In this document: positions 29,020 through 37,395 of the stretch, piece by piece | Layout of the letters: every line of letters starts with the position of its first letter | How positions within the stretch are numbered: position 1 is the first letter of the stretch | From: Phycisphaeraceae bacterium | GTDB taxonomy: Bacteria > Planctomycetota > Phycisphaerae > Phycisphaerales > Phycisphaeraceae | Assembly (NCBI GenBank): GCA_020851465.1 | Contig: JADZCR010000001.1 | Location: 434,001 to 498,000, forward strand | Length of the DNA: 64,000 nt | Direction: 5' to 3' | Position numbers and translations under genes: made by a program | Notes under the pieces: model-generated | What the model saw: the letters and a program-made list of their open reading frames with translations, nothing else | The model's database searches: none | What the model was told of the DNA's origin: nothing

Positions 29020-31068
29020 TTATGGCGATTTCCGCGCGGTTCGAATCGTTGTGGGATATGTTCCATTTTTGACTTCAACCCAATCTGGCAGGCAGGCCAT
29101 GATTTCAGGCATTGCGTCTGATAAAAAACTCGACACCACAGCTACGGCTTCGGTGGGGTCCGATACATCCAGCGGCATTACTTCGACCTTGCAGTAATAC
29201 GCATAGCGATCGCGAGGGTCGAAGCCCCGCAGCCGCACTTCGTCAGGAGTGGCGAGATACCTGCCGTTGGCAGCGAAAAAGTAAACCACGGATGCGGTTC
29301 GATCCGGCTCCTGTGGGATGGCAAAGGTAAACATGGTTGCACTGAACTTCATCGCAGGGATATGCACATCCCGTCTCGTCAGGCGACTACGCGCCAGCTC
29401 GCCTTCGCGGGTAACACGATATTGGGAGCCATGCAGCGACACGGTGGTCAGCCCAAGACTGACGGGAGTTGCACCGCCGGCGACCATGCACCGGTCGGGA
29501 ACGTGGGGGACGGTATCCGGCGTGCCCGTGTAATACGCCACGTGTAATCGCACCCGCGATGGGCGATCAGGCGGCGCAGCATCAAATTTATAGACCCGCC
29601 CCAGATACAGCGTGGTTCCCAGTGTCTCGACGATCTCTGCAGACAGGGGTTTATCCGTGTAAACCTCAGACCAGGATCCCATTTTCGCGGGCATGTTGAA
29701 GAACTGTTCCCGGAGCTTGAGGGGTTCCTTGTGCAGGACGACGCCGTTGGCCTCCAGCACGCCACCTAAACCGATCAACCCCGCGAACAGCACACCAGTG
29801 CCGAGAGCGACAGATGTTGTTGCCTGCCGCGCGGATAATGCTGTGTTTTGCGAGCGATTACGACGCAGGATCACCCATGAGCCAGCTATGAGCACGATCA
29901 CACTCACGATCAGCAAACCCGTGGCCAGCGAACCGCTAAGCCCCGCACCGAAGATTCCCGGAGCCAATACAGCCCAGAGCAGAAGATAGCTGATCCCCGC
30001 CATCAGGGTCAGGATTACACCGCTTGAGATTCCTTCGATGATCCAACTAATTTTGGTTGGTTCAGGATTCGCCTTTTCAACGATGGTTTCATTCGCGGTA
30101 AGTTGTGATCTGGTGGGTGAGATGGGCGCACGTTCATCTTCGATGAGGATCTGATCGAGTACCCAGCCTAAGCCCATAAACATCAGCAGTGCGGGAATCA
30201 GCATGAGCAGGCCGACAAACTTATGAAAGTCGCCTTCGGCCAGGTTCGGCTGATAGATGTTGAGCATGCCCAGGATGGTTACTCGTCCGACATTGACCGC
30301 GATGGCAATGGGTACGGTGAGCAGGACCATGATCAGCCGCTGCCACCAGGCGCGGTCAAAGAGGAATGCCATCGCTACGCCCAGCGCCATAAAAGCCATG
30401 AGCATGCGCAGACCGGAGCACGCCTCCGCCACGTTCAGGGGCGGGAGCTTTACCCCGTTTTTGTAAAGGTCGATCGTTGAACCTTGCACCGTGGCATCCA
30501 CGCCCAGCACATTGAGCACGATGGTGGCTGAGTGTGCCGCAATTTTCTGGAGTTGCCAGGCGATGGCTTCCCATAAACGATCCGACACTTTGACTGCAAA
30601 GATCAGGAACAGGATTGGAAACCAGAGCACGCGCATCATCGCAGGCCCGAGCAGGAATAGCACCAGCCCGAACAGAGCGATGATCATGCTGTAACCTTGC
30701 AGCATGTCGTTACGGCCTGGAGATATCCACCAGATGTAAGAAAACATGCCGACGAAAAGGATCGGCAGGGCAGGCCAGAAGACACGGCGAGGCAACGCTA
30801 TCAGTTCATCGCGCTTCTGAAAGATGTAATAGATGCCTATGAACGGAATCACCAGCGCATGTGACCAGTCACCTCCCCACTGGTCGGTGGCGATGCGGAT
30901 CATGCGCCAGATGAAATTGAAATGAAAGCCGATGAATCCCGCAGCCAGCAGTGCCAGCCAAATCCAGGAGCGTCGATTCATCAGCCGTGGCTCAGCGAGG
31001 TCTTCAGGTACTCCGGGGCTTCCAGGGCCTGGAGTGGTGACGGGTAAATTGGAAGCCGTAGTGGTCAT
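29020..31068 (-). CDS. Exosortase fused to EpsI-like domain
   Basis: A 682-residue protein. The first ~310 residues are a polytopic exosortase with the transpeptidase triad in context: Cys217 (VAEACSGLRMLM), Arg262 (VNVGRVTILG) and His282 (GDFHKFVGLLML). Two more helices (about 345-400) lead to a C-terminal EpsI/DUF3485 domain with AYYTGTPDTVPHVPDRCMV at about 512-530. Exosortases cleave C-terminal PEP-type sorting signals and pass proteins to the outer surface; EpsI accompanies them in exopolysaccharide loci. The enzyme sits between the exporter and PrsT genes, which supports linked protein sorting and polysaccharide secretion. No target with a classical PEP signal is in this window. Confidence 0.92.
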   Translation of the reverse strand: MTTTASNLPVTTPGPGSPGVPEDLAEPRLMNRRSWIWLALLAAGFIGFHFNFIWRMIRIATDQWGGDWSHALVIPFIGIYYIFQKRDELIALPRRVFWPALPILFVGMFSYIWWISPGRNDMLQGYSMIIALFGLVLFLLGPAMMRVLWFPILFLIFAVKVSDRLWEAIAWQLQKIAAHSATIVLNVLGVDATVQGSTIDLYKNGVKLPPLNVAEACSGLRMLMAFMALGVAMAFLFDRAWWQRLIMVLLTVPIAIAVNVGRVTILGMLNIYQPNLAEGDFHKFVGLLMLIPALLMFMGLGWVLDQILIEDERAPISPTRSQLTANETIVEKANPEPTKISWIIEGISSGVILTLMAGISYLLLWAVLAPGIFGAGLSGSLATGLLIVSVIVLIAGSWVILRRNRSQNTALSARQATTSVALGTGVLFAGLIGLGGVLEANGVVLHKEPLKLREQFFNMPAKMGSWSEVYTDKPLSAEIVETLGTTLYLGRVYKFDAAPPDRPSRVRLHVAYYTGTPDTVPHVPDRCMVAGGATPVSLGLTTVSLHGSQYRVTREGELARSRLTRRDVHIPAMKFSATMFTFAIPQEPDRTASVVYFFAANGRYLATPDEVRLRGFDPRDRYAYYCKVEVMPLDVSDPTEAVAVVSSFLSDAMPEIMACLPDWVEVKNGTYPTTIRTARKSP

Positions 31069-31289
31069 GCTCTGACGAATGCCTTATATGCGGACCCGGT
31101 ACTGCCGACCTCACCACGGACGATGATAATTCGACGGAAACCGTTGTTCGGCCTACCGATACATCAACGGCATAATTCGAGCCTGACTCCACTCCGGTGA
31201 AAGATGGGCCAAGCCATCATTTTACGCTGAATGAAAGCCCGAAGTTCTGCTTTGGCTGCAACGACAACGTTGCGCTTGTGGGCAGATGG

Positions 31290-32741
31290 TTATCTGCCGC
31301 TCGACAAGCTGCCAAAGACCTCCTGTTCGAAGTTGCGGTCCAGAATAAATCCGAAGCCATAGGAGGCACGGAATCCATTGCGCATGACCGCCAGTGGCGT
31401 CATGAAGAAGTTGCTGCCGAAGTTGACCGTATCGTTGGGCTTGAGGAAGAAGTCCGGTGCGGTACCGTCAAAGATGGCCTTCAGATCCAGACGGACGGTT
31501 GCTTCCCGGTCGTTGCCAATCCGCCGGATCAGATCCACTCGGTGTGGATCCGCCAGACTGGTGATTCCGCCAGCTGCGAAAATCGCCTGTTTAAGGTTCA
31601 AGTCTTTTTCACCTGGCAGGCCGTAGGTACCCGGTCGGGCAATCTGTCCACCCAGGTAGATATTGCCACTGACTGGTGCAGGAATGCGGATGATGTCTCC
31701 AGGGCGGATCACCACGTTGTATTGCATGTTCCCTTCGAGTAATTCCGCGTACGGAATCTCGATTACTCGTTGAACGCTCGTAGCGGGTTGTGTGCTGGAG
31801 GCGGTCGTTGTGGTAGGGGCGGTGGCCGGCGTTTCCAGCTTCACCCATTTGCCGTTGACGCTGACCCATTTCGATGCCTCATTGGAGTCGAGTGTTCCGC
31901 TGAGGTTAGACGGCGGCGGAAGTTGTTCCGATTGTGTTGCTGGCGGAGCGGGCTGACTGGCGTCGCTTTCGAGACCTTTATTGAGAATATCGATCAAATC
32001 CTCCGGCGTCGCAGCACTCTCTGATTGTGCGGGTTTAACCTCCGGTTGTGTTGACGCTCCGGTCGGGGCCAGCTGTACCTGTCGAATGACATAGATCCGT
32101 TTGACCGTACCTGGAATGCCATGCGCCAACGCGATGGCTTCGAGCACTCGGAAATCCTGGTGCGGAATCACATACGTTCCGATCCCTGTTCCGACAACGG
32201 TTGAAGATTCACCCACCACGCTGTACGTACGCTGTCTAGCGTCTGCCACCGACACACTTACGGTTGGTTGTTTGATCAGATTTTTCTTCAACGCGATGTC
32301 TGCAATCTCGCGCTCAAGCTGCGAAGTAGTCTTTCCACCTACGCGCAGGGGTCCGATCATCGGGAAACGGATCATCCCCAAATCGTCCACTTTTTTATAT
32401 TGTTCGAAGTCCTGACCTGGATTTATCAACTCGAAAATGGAAATAGCGATCGTGTCGCCGGGACCAATGACATATTCGCTGATATCTGCTTCGAGATCCT
32501 CAGGCATCACCTGAGAAAAGCCCACGACTTTGGCCTGTGGCTCATCAATGATGTCGAGTTGCTCCAGAATGGGCAGTACGACCGGAGTTTTTTCCCATCG
32601 ACCTTGAACCGAGGGATCAAAAAATGAATCGACTTCGCACCCACCCAGCAGCGACAGCAACAGAGCAAGGAGCATCAAGCCGCCCAACTCCGCCCATGTG
32701 TGCCGCGGGCATGACCGGCTTACTTGCATCTCTGACGTCAT
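31290..32741 (-). CDS. Wza-like polysaccharide export lipoprotein (Poly_export/SLBB)
   Basis: About 483 residues from the ATG at 32741, giving a lipoprotein signal ending in LLSLLGGC; the frame also opens from ATG 32801. The N-terminal polysaccharide-export domain has YVIGPGDTIAISIF and the RFPMIGPLRVGGKT segment. SLBB-type beta-grasp units follow (YSVVGESSTVVGTGIGTY; IYLGGQIARPGTYGL). A low-complexity insert of ~100 residues rich in Ser, Thr, Pro and Gln lies between the SLBB halves. It should form the outer-membrane channel for the exopolysaccharide. It is the first gene of the minus-strand EPS operon, 221 bp ahead of the exosortase gene; a perfect 6-bp hairpin (31258-31273) lies in that gap. 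Confidence 0.88.
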   Translation of the reverse strand: MTSEMQVSRSCPRHTWAELGGLMLLALLLSLLGGCEVDSFFDPSVQGRWEKTPVVLPILEQLDIIDEPQAKVVGFSQVMPEDLEADISEYVIGPGDTIAISIFELINPGQDFEQYKKVDDLGMIRFPMIGPLRVGGKTTSQLEREIADIALKKNLIKQPTVSVSVADARQRTYSVVGESSTVVGTGIGTYVIPHQDFRVLEAIALAHGIPGTVKRIYVIRQVQLAPTGASTQPEVKPAQSESAATPEDLIDILNKGLESDASQPAPPATQSEQLPPPSNLSGTLDSNEASKWVSVNGKWVKLETPATAPTTTTASSTQPATSVQRVIEIPYAELLEGNMQYNVVIRPGDIIRIPAPVSGNIYLGGQIARPGTYGLPGEKDLNLKQAIFAAGGITSLADPHRVDLIRRIGNDREATVRLDLKAIFDGTAPDFFLKPNDTVNFGSNFFMTPLAVMRNGFRASYGFGFILDRNFEQEVFGSLSSGR

Positions 32742-32828
32742 GCGGCAAATCCCAAGCGTGTTTAAGACCCTGAATCCCCTGAACCCCGACCTGCGAAGCA
32801 TCTTCTATCCGAACTGCTATTGTTTTCA

Positions 32829-32846
32829 CTCCGGAATATTCCGGAG
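32829..32846. promoter_or_regulatory. 18-bp perfect palindrome upstream of the exopolysaccharide operon
   Basis: CTCCGGAAT followed directly by ATTCCGGAG is a perfect 18-bp dyad without spacer. It lies 28 bp upstream of the longest possible start, or 88 bp upstream of the preferred start, of the Wza-like gene. Position and symmetry suggest the operator of a dimeric regulator. No regulator gene is adjacent and the binding protein is unknown. Confidence 0.5.
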
Positions 32847-33463
32847 CATTTCTAACTACGGTTGTAAGTTAATCTTTCATCTTTATTTCTGAACGATGAA
32901 ACCGTGATAACCGTTGGGTAATCCATGCCCCAACATTGCGATCGCCTCTGGCTCCTGAAACCCCTAAACATTCTAGTTTAGCGGACGAATAGGGGTTTGC
33001 CACCCACCCCATCAGTCAGCGTGCCTTTCCAACCAGCTAATATCTCATCATTTAAGCGTATGGTTGAACTAGTATGTATCGGATGCCTCAGAGGTTCTCG
33101 GTTTATCCATTCATTACAGATCGGCGGGTTTACCCCAAAAGGTTAGATATGGGTCTCAATAACTTGACGAGCTCGACCGTCTCTTAGCGTTATGGCGAGA
33201 TCTACATAACTCAATTCCACAAAAAACACACAGTTGAGTTGAAAAACTCAAGATCTCTTATCTCGACTGCTTTGAGCAGAGGTGAGTTTCTTTGTTTCCA
33301 TGTCATTATCGGAAAATAGATCGTGTGAGGAAGTTGACGGAAGTGGACGAACCGGAAGAATAGGCTTAGTTGAGGCTTCGGGTTCTCTAAAACCGTGATT
33401 GTTTGGGTAGCCCGTTAGCATTGTGATTAAAATTTTGTACCCGCCACGACGCGGAGGCAGACC
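32847..33463. other. Intergenic region between divergent EPS operon and UroD-like gene
   Basis: About 620 bp with no credible gene, AT-richer than its flanks, and containing several inverted repeats. AAACCCCTA (32958-32966) pairs with TAGGGGTTT (32990-32998). AACTCAA (33209-33215) pairs with TTGAGTT (33235-33241), and AACTCAA is repeated at 33246-33252. The region must hold the promoters for both flanking units, but I could not fix either. A 77-codon minus-strand frame at 33248-33481 looks random. Confidence 0.55.
32958..32998. repeat. 9-bp inverted repeat with possible alternative stem
   Basis: AAACCCCTA and TAGGGGTTT are perfectly complementary with 23 bases between. The interior contains a second stem (CTAAAC/GTTTAG on the minus strand) that shares bases with the outer one, so two alternative folds are possible. 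No T-run follows on either strand. On the minus strand it lies in the leader or promoter region of the EPS operon. Confidence 0.35.
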
Positions 33464-34732
33464 ATGACTCAGACGGATCATCAGACGTTACGTGAATTGG
33501 CGCAACGGGTTCGCACCATTGCCGACCTACCCGAAATGGCCGAGCGACGATCTCGTTGGAAACGACACAATTTACTTCAACCGGATAGCCGCAACCGGCC
33601 GATGGTGCTCTGTTTTCCCGAAGGGGGGTGGGTGGAGATCCTCACACCTTCTTCGCTGACGTGCGTTGATCCTAAGTTGCGTAACTGGGAATGGCTCTTA
33701 CGCAGCAAAATATTCTGGTGGGAACACATCCACGACGACAACTTTATTGAACCGTATTTTGATCTGACATGGAAAATCATTGCTGGTAACTATGGCTTCG
33801 ATATTCCTATGACCTTTGGAGACAACCGGGGCAGCTATGTCTGGGATGCTCCGATGAAGGATTTGGAACACGATCTGGACCGGCTTGGCCACCGCACGCA
33901 TCAAGTGGACCGTGAGACGACGCTGCGTGATCTGGAGTTGGCGGGTGATCTCTTTGGTGACATTCTGCCGCCGCGAATCCACAGCATGCTTTGGTGGACG
34001 ACCGGCCTGACTATGGATGCCGCCAAACTCATTGGCCTCGAAAACATCATGTGGGCCATGTACGACCAGCCGCAAAATCTTCATCGGCTTATGGCGTTTC
34101 TCCGCGATGACATGATGAACTACATCCAGTGGTGCGAAAGTGATAACCTCCTGACCGCCAACGATGCAGGAGACTACGTTGGTTCGGGAGGAGTAGGCTG
34201 TATACGCGATGATATGTCCTCGGCGCAGGCTGTTGCCCCCGTCGCACTGGCCGACCGTTGGGGTTTTGCCGAGTCACAGGAGACCGTTGGCATCTCTCCG
34301 GCTATGTTTGAAGAGTTCATCCTGCCTTACCAGGTACCGCTGTTGGAAAAGACGGCGTTGAATTGCTATGGCTGTTGCGAAGGTCTGGAACACCGCATCG
34401 ATCTTGTGACGCGCGATATCCCGCGTCTCCGCCGTGTTTCCGTCGCACCCTCAGCCAATCAGGAAGTTTTGGCACCTAAGTTGGTGGGTAAATACGTTTA
34501 CAGCCGTAAACCCTATCCTGCCCATGTCTGCGTGAATTTTACTGAGGATGCCATCCGCGAGGATCTTCGACACACTCTGGCGCTGGCTGGCCAGGGACCG
34601 CTGGAGTTTATCCTCAAGGATACCCACACACTCGAAAACGACCCGACACGATTGACTCGCTGGGTGCAGATCGCATATGAAGAAATCGATCGCTACCTTC
34701 AGGGCGGCCAGCTAGCACGTTCAACGAATTGA
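33464..34732 (+). CDS. Uroporphyrinogen decarboxylase-superfamily protein (methyltransferase-like)
   Basis: A 422-residue protein of the UroD/MtaA/CmuA superfamily. It resembles the planctomycete and lentisphaeral URO-D domain proteins rather than HemE, since the N-terminal porphyrin-binding arginine motif of HemE is absent. Visible features are a Trp-rich segment near 75-90, QETVGISPAMFEEFILPYQVPLLEK, and the Cys-rich NCYGCCEGLEH, which would supply metal ligands in a methyltransferase-type barrel. GGAGG stands 6-7 bases before the ATG. Relatives act on methyl-corrinoid or methylated substrates. No corrinoid protein is nearby, so substrate and pathway are unknown. Confidence 0.78.
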   Translation: MTQTDHQTLRELAQRVRTIADLPEMAERRSRWKRHNLLQPDSRNRPMVLCFPEGGWVEILTPSSLTCVDPKLRNWEWLLRSKIFWWEHIHDDNFIEPYFDLTWKIIAGNYGFDIPMTFGDNRGSYVWDAPMKDLEHDLDRLGHRTHQVDRETTLRDLELAGDLFGDILPPRIHSMLWWTTGLTMDAAKLIGLENIMWAMYDQPQNLHRLMAFLRDDMMNYIQWCESDNLLTANDAGDYVGSGGVGCIRDDMSSAQAVAPVALADRWGFAESQETVGISPAMFEEFILPYQVPLLEKTALNCYGCCEGLEHRIDLVTRDIPRLRRVSVAPSANQEVLAPKLVGKYVYSRKPYPAHVCVNFTEDAIREDLRHTLALAGQGPLEFILKDTHTLENDPTRLTRWVQIAYEEIDRYLQGGQLARSTN

Positions 34733-35031
34733 TCGTTGATGCCTTGCACACAGAAGCCCCGCCCGCATATCTCCGCCAACACGCGCATATCCCAACTGTA
34801 AATAAACGTACATTTGGGGCCTGCGGAAACACTGTGGCTTCCACCATTTCCCCACCCTGTGACCTGTGAAAAAGTTGGATAGCTGACCCATATCCATCGC
34901 CTGCAAGGCAAGCGGCTGTCCTCAACGAATTGCCCACAAAGATGTCAGCAACTCGCCGTAGTAAAGAGATGGCAACCTCTCTTTTTGCTTCCACAAGACC
35001 GTAGCCTGATTCGAGTTTTCGCTTCCTCAAC

Positions 35032-35059
35032 TTGACATCTTCGCGGACGTGATTAAAGT
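35032..35059 (+). promoter_or_regulatory. Candidate promoter of the cupredoxin-nirK operon
   Basis: A perfect TTGACA (35032-35037) is followed after 16 bases by TAAAGT (35054-35059, four of six -10 positions). Transcription would begin near 35066, giving a leader of about 115 bases. The -10 lies inside the first palindrome at 35053-35065, an arrangement expected of a repressed promoter. Confidence 0.5.
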
Positions 35060-35086
35060 CTTTAACGAAATTAAAGTATTTAATTT
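35053..35086. promoter_or_regulatory. Two tandem palindromes, candidate operator for the nirK operon
   Basis: Site 1 is TTAAAG-T-CTTTAA (35053-35065). Site 2 is an 8+3+8 perfect dyad (35068-35086, AAATTAAA-GTA-TTTAATTT). The shared TTAAAG cores start 18 bp apart. Site 1 covers the predicted -10 and site 2 the start region, so a dimeric repressor could block transcription. Nitrite reductase operons are commonly controlled by NO-responsive regulators such as NsrR or by FNR/CRP members. The sequence is not a canonical FNR box, and the regulator is not encoded nearby. Confidence 0.55.
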
Positions 35087-35179
35087 TGGATAAGTTGATC
35101 TGATTATCATTAAAAATTACCCAATACCGCGAGTAGCTGTAAACACCTTCAAACTACTAAGAAAAAAGGAGATACGTTA

Positions 35180-35950
35180 ATGACTAGAAGAGTATTTTTA
35201 CCAGTAGTCCTTGTAACTCTCGTAGCTTCTTCTTTTACTGCGTCCGTTTGGGGTCAGGCAGATCAGGGGCCGACTGCGACTGCTGCATCCAGCGGGGTAA
35301 CCATCTCTGGAACGGTGAATTTTAAGGGTGAGAAGTTCAAGCGTCGCACAATAAACACCGCCTCGGACCCGGCCTGTATGGAGCATGCCAGCCAGCCCCT
35401 TCTGAGCGAGGTCGTGGTCATCAATTCCAACGATACGCTCCGAAATGTGCTCGTCTACGTGAAGCAGGGGTTACCTGCGGACAAGAAATACGAACCCCCT
35501 GCGGAAGCATTTCTTGTTGATCAGGTTGGCTGTGCTTACACACCTCACGTGTTTGCAGTAATGACGGGTCAGACGGTGACCATCCGCAACAGCGATCCGA
35601 CCCTGCACAACGTCCATGGCCGGCCGACGGTCGCTAAGGAATTTAACGTCGCACAGCCAGTCAAGGGGATGGAAGAAAAACTGGTTTTCAAGAAACCAGA
35701 GGTGCCGTTTGCCATCAAGTGCGACGTGCATCCATGGATGACGACATGGTGTGCCATCTTTGATCACCCCTATTTTGCGGTGACCGGGGACGAGGGCACC
35801 TTTTCGATCCCCAACCTTCCGCCGGGTGAATACACCATCGAGGCGTGGCACGAAAGATTCGGAGTCAAGGAATTAAAAATCCAAGCTGCAGAAGGTGAGA
35901 AGAAAGAAATCGAGTTTACTTACGAACCTCCGACCAAGAAGGCTTCCTGA
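35180..35950 (+). CDS. Exported cupredoxin-like protein with carboxypeptidase-regulatory-type domain
   Basis: A 256-residue protein with a signal peptide (cleavage near VWG-Q, residues 23-25). The central domain (about 75-200) has an ordered type 1 copper pattern: His143 (TLHNVHG), then Cys181, His184 and Met187 in KCDVHPWM. The C-terminus (about 200-250) reads GTFSIPNLPPGEYTIEAWHE, a CarboxypepD_reg-like beta module. It is therefore a probable blue copper protein in the periplasm. The NirK gene starts 54 bp downstream behind its own AAGGAG site, so the likely job is electron donation to NirK (inference). A methylamine-utilisation-type or other electron carrier is the alternative. Confidence 0.8.
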   Translation: MTRRVFLPVVLVTLVASSFTASVWGQADQGPTATAASSGVTISGTVNFKGEKFKRRTINTASDPACMEHASQPLLSEVVVINSNDTLRNVLVYVKQGLPADKKYEPPAEAFLVDQVGCAYTPHVFAVMTGQTVTIRNSDPTLHNVHGRPTVAKEFNVAQPVKGMEEKLVFKKPEVPFAIKCDVHPWMTTWCAIFDHPYFAVTGDEGTFSIPNLPPGEYTIEAWHERFGVKELKIQAAEGEKKEIEFTYEPPTKKAS

Positions 35951-36004
35951 CCGTTCAATGGTTGTTTTTTCCCGGTGTATCGCAATTTTTAAGGAGCACT
36001 GCCC

Positions 36005-37096
36005 TTGAAACGCATCTCGTCTCATGTGATCCGTCGTACGTTCACGCTAACAGCACTTACTGTAGCTGTCGGGTTTGGTTTAGCTGGTTGTCGATCGGCA
36101 ACAAGCCGCACCACAGCAGAGGAAAAAGTCTCGCGCCCTGTTGAAAAAGCGGTGTTGACGTATGCTCCAGAAGTTCCCCCTCCAATCACACGTCGAACTC
36201 CGGCAACCGTAGTCACGCACCTGGAGGCCAGTGTTCAGACAACCGAACTGGCTTCCGGCGTGAAATATGCGTTCTGGACGTTCAACTCCCGCGTCCCCGG
36301 TCCGTTCATTCGCGCTCGTGTAGGAGACACGCTGGAGATGTACATCACCAATGTTGATGCCAGCGGTACGCCGCACAACATCGACTTGCACTGCGTTACC
36401 GGTCCCGGAGGCGGTGCCACCATTACCACCGGCGTCAAGGGAGACTTGAAACTGGTTCGTTTCAAGTTGCTCCACGCGGGGATCTTTGTCTATCACTGTG
36501 CTGCCCCGCCCGTGATGGACCATATCGCTAACGGGATGTATGGCCTGATTCTGGTTGAACCTGAAGAGGGACTACCCAAGGTGGACCGCGAGTTCTATGT
36601 CATGCAGAGTGAGTTTTATACAAACCCGATTGACGAAGACTCCGACTCGGATATCGCCACTTTCTCCCACGAACAGGGCTTGGCGGAAAATCCGTCCTAC
36701 GTCGTTTTCAACGGCCGCGTCGGCGCGTTGATGGGTGAGAACATGCTTACGTCCAAGGTAGGCGAAAAAGTTCGTATTTTCTTTGGTAACGGCGGGCCAA
36801 ACAAAATCTCATCGTTCCACCTGATCGGAGAAATATTTGACAACGTCTATCGCGAGGGGGACCTGATCAGTCCGCCTGCCAAGAGTGTGCAGACAACACT
36901 CGTGCCTGCAGGCGGTGCCACCGCGGTGGAGTTTGACGTTGAAGTTCCGGGTGTTTACACCCTGGTAGATCACGCGATCTTCCGAATCGAAAAAGGTGCG
37001 GTCGGTTTCCTCAAGGTTGAGGGCGAAGACCGGCCCGACATCTATCACTCGGTACAGGAGCCGACCCCATGCGAGGGATGTCTTGTGCATCCTTGA
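36005..37096 (+). CDS. nirK: Copper-containing nitrite reductase, predicted lipoprotein
   Basis: A 363-residue two-domain cupredoxin. Start is a TTG at 36005, fixed by AAGGAG 8 bases upstream. A lipoprotein signal ends in GLAGC (Cys29). Type 1 copper ligands are His124, Cys165, His173 and Met178; type 2 ligands are His129, His164 and His323; the catalytic Asp127 (TPHNIDLH) and His272 (SSFHLIG) are present. All residues needed for reduction of nitrite to NO are thus visible. The C-terminus ends in an unusual PCEGCLVHP tail with a Cys pair. With the cupredoxin gene just upstream it forms a compact nitrite-reducing unit. A multicopper oxidase identity is unlikely, because the type 2/3 cluster histidine pattern is absent. 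Confidence 0.92.
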   Translation: MKRISSHVIRRTFTLTALTVAVGFGLAGCRSATSRTTAEEKVSRPVEKAVLTYAPEVPPPITRRTPATVVTHLEASVQTTELASGVKYAFWTFNSRVPGPFIRARVGDTLEMYITNVDASGTPHNIDLHCVTGPGGGATITTGVKGDLKLVRFKLLHAGIFVYHCAAPPVMDHIANGMYGLILVEPEEGLPKVDREFYVMQSEFYTNPIDEDSDSDIATFSHEQGLAENPSYVVFNGRVGALMGENMLTSKVGEKVRIFFGNGGPNKISSFHLIGEIFDNVYREGDLISPPAKSVQTTLVPAGGATAVEFDVEVPGVYTLVDHAIFRIEKGAVGFLKVEGEDRPDIYHSVQEPTPCEGCLVHP

Positions 37097-37395
37097 GGTG
37101 CGGCAAGTGGATACGCAATATGAGCATCGCTGTAGGCGATGACGTGACATTCTCGTGGTGTGATTTGTCGTATCAACATTACGCGGTGCGATATGCGTGT
37201 ATTACGGTTCTTTCGATGTAATACAACGGCCGTATTCTGCGAAAAATTTTAGGTTCCTCTCAGCAATTGCCGCGTGAGGATGTACCATGTTGCCCTGGCC
37301 GTTGGGTAACCTGTGTGCTGCGCGGATCAGGTAGTTTCCACCCGGCGGTGTTCAATCCATAAAGTAACGCGCAGGGAAAATTTGGGTACTATTCC
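37097..37395. other. Gap between nirK and the glycosidase-like gene
   Basis: No gene seen. A weak stem CATCGC/GCGATG lies near 37120 without a T-run, so termination of nirK is unclear. The ATG at 37396 has no Shine-Dalgarno. Confidence 0.4.

Larger units (their letters stand above)
34733..35179. other. Intergenic region upstream of the copper/nitrite operon
   Basis: No credible gene: the minus-strand frames here have no recognisable motif or ribosome site. The right half (35030-35110) is very AT-rich and holds a promoter and two tandem palindromes described separately. A strong AAGGAG ribosome site ends the region 8 bases before the ATG at 35180. Confidence 0.55.

Noticed and set aside
31197-31742. 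181-codon plus-strand frame in the exosortase/Wza gap
   Set aside because: Mostly antisense to the Wza-like gene, whose SLBB motifs are clear.
33248-33481. 77-codon minus-strand frame upstream of the UroD-like gene
   Set aside because: No ribosome site, no recognisable motif and random composition; it overlaps the start of the UroD-like gene.
34614-35030. 138-codon minus-strand frame before the copper operon
   Set aside because: It overlaps the end of the UroD-like gene antisense, has no motif and no start signal.
35095-35109. FNR/Dnr-like box TTGAT-N6-ATCA upstream of the cupredoxin gene
   Set aside because: The spacer is six bases, while FNR-type sites need four, and the second half-site is incomplete.
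37070-37096. Heme c site at the NirK C-terminus
   Set aside because: The sequence is CEGCL, not CxxCH, so it cannot be called a heme-binding motif.
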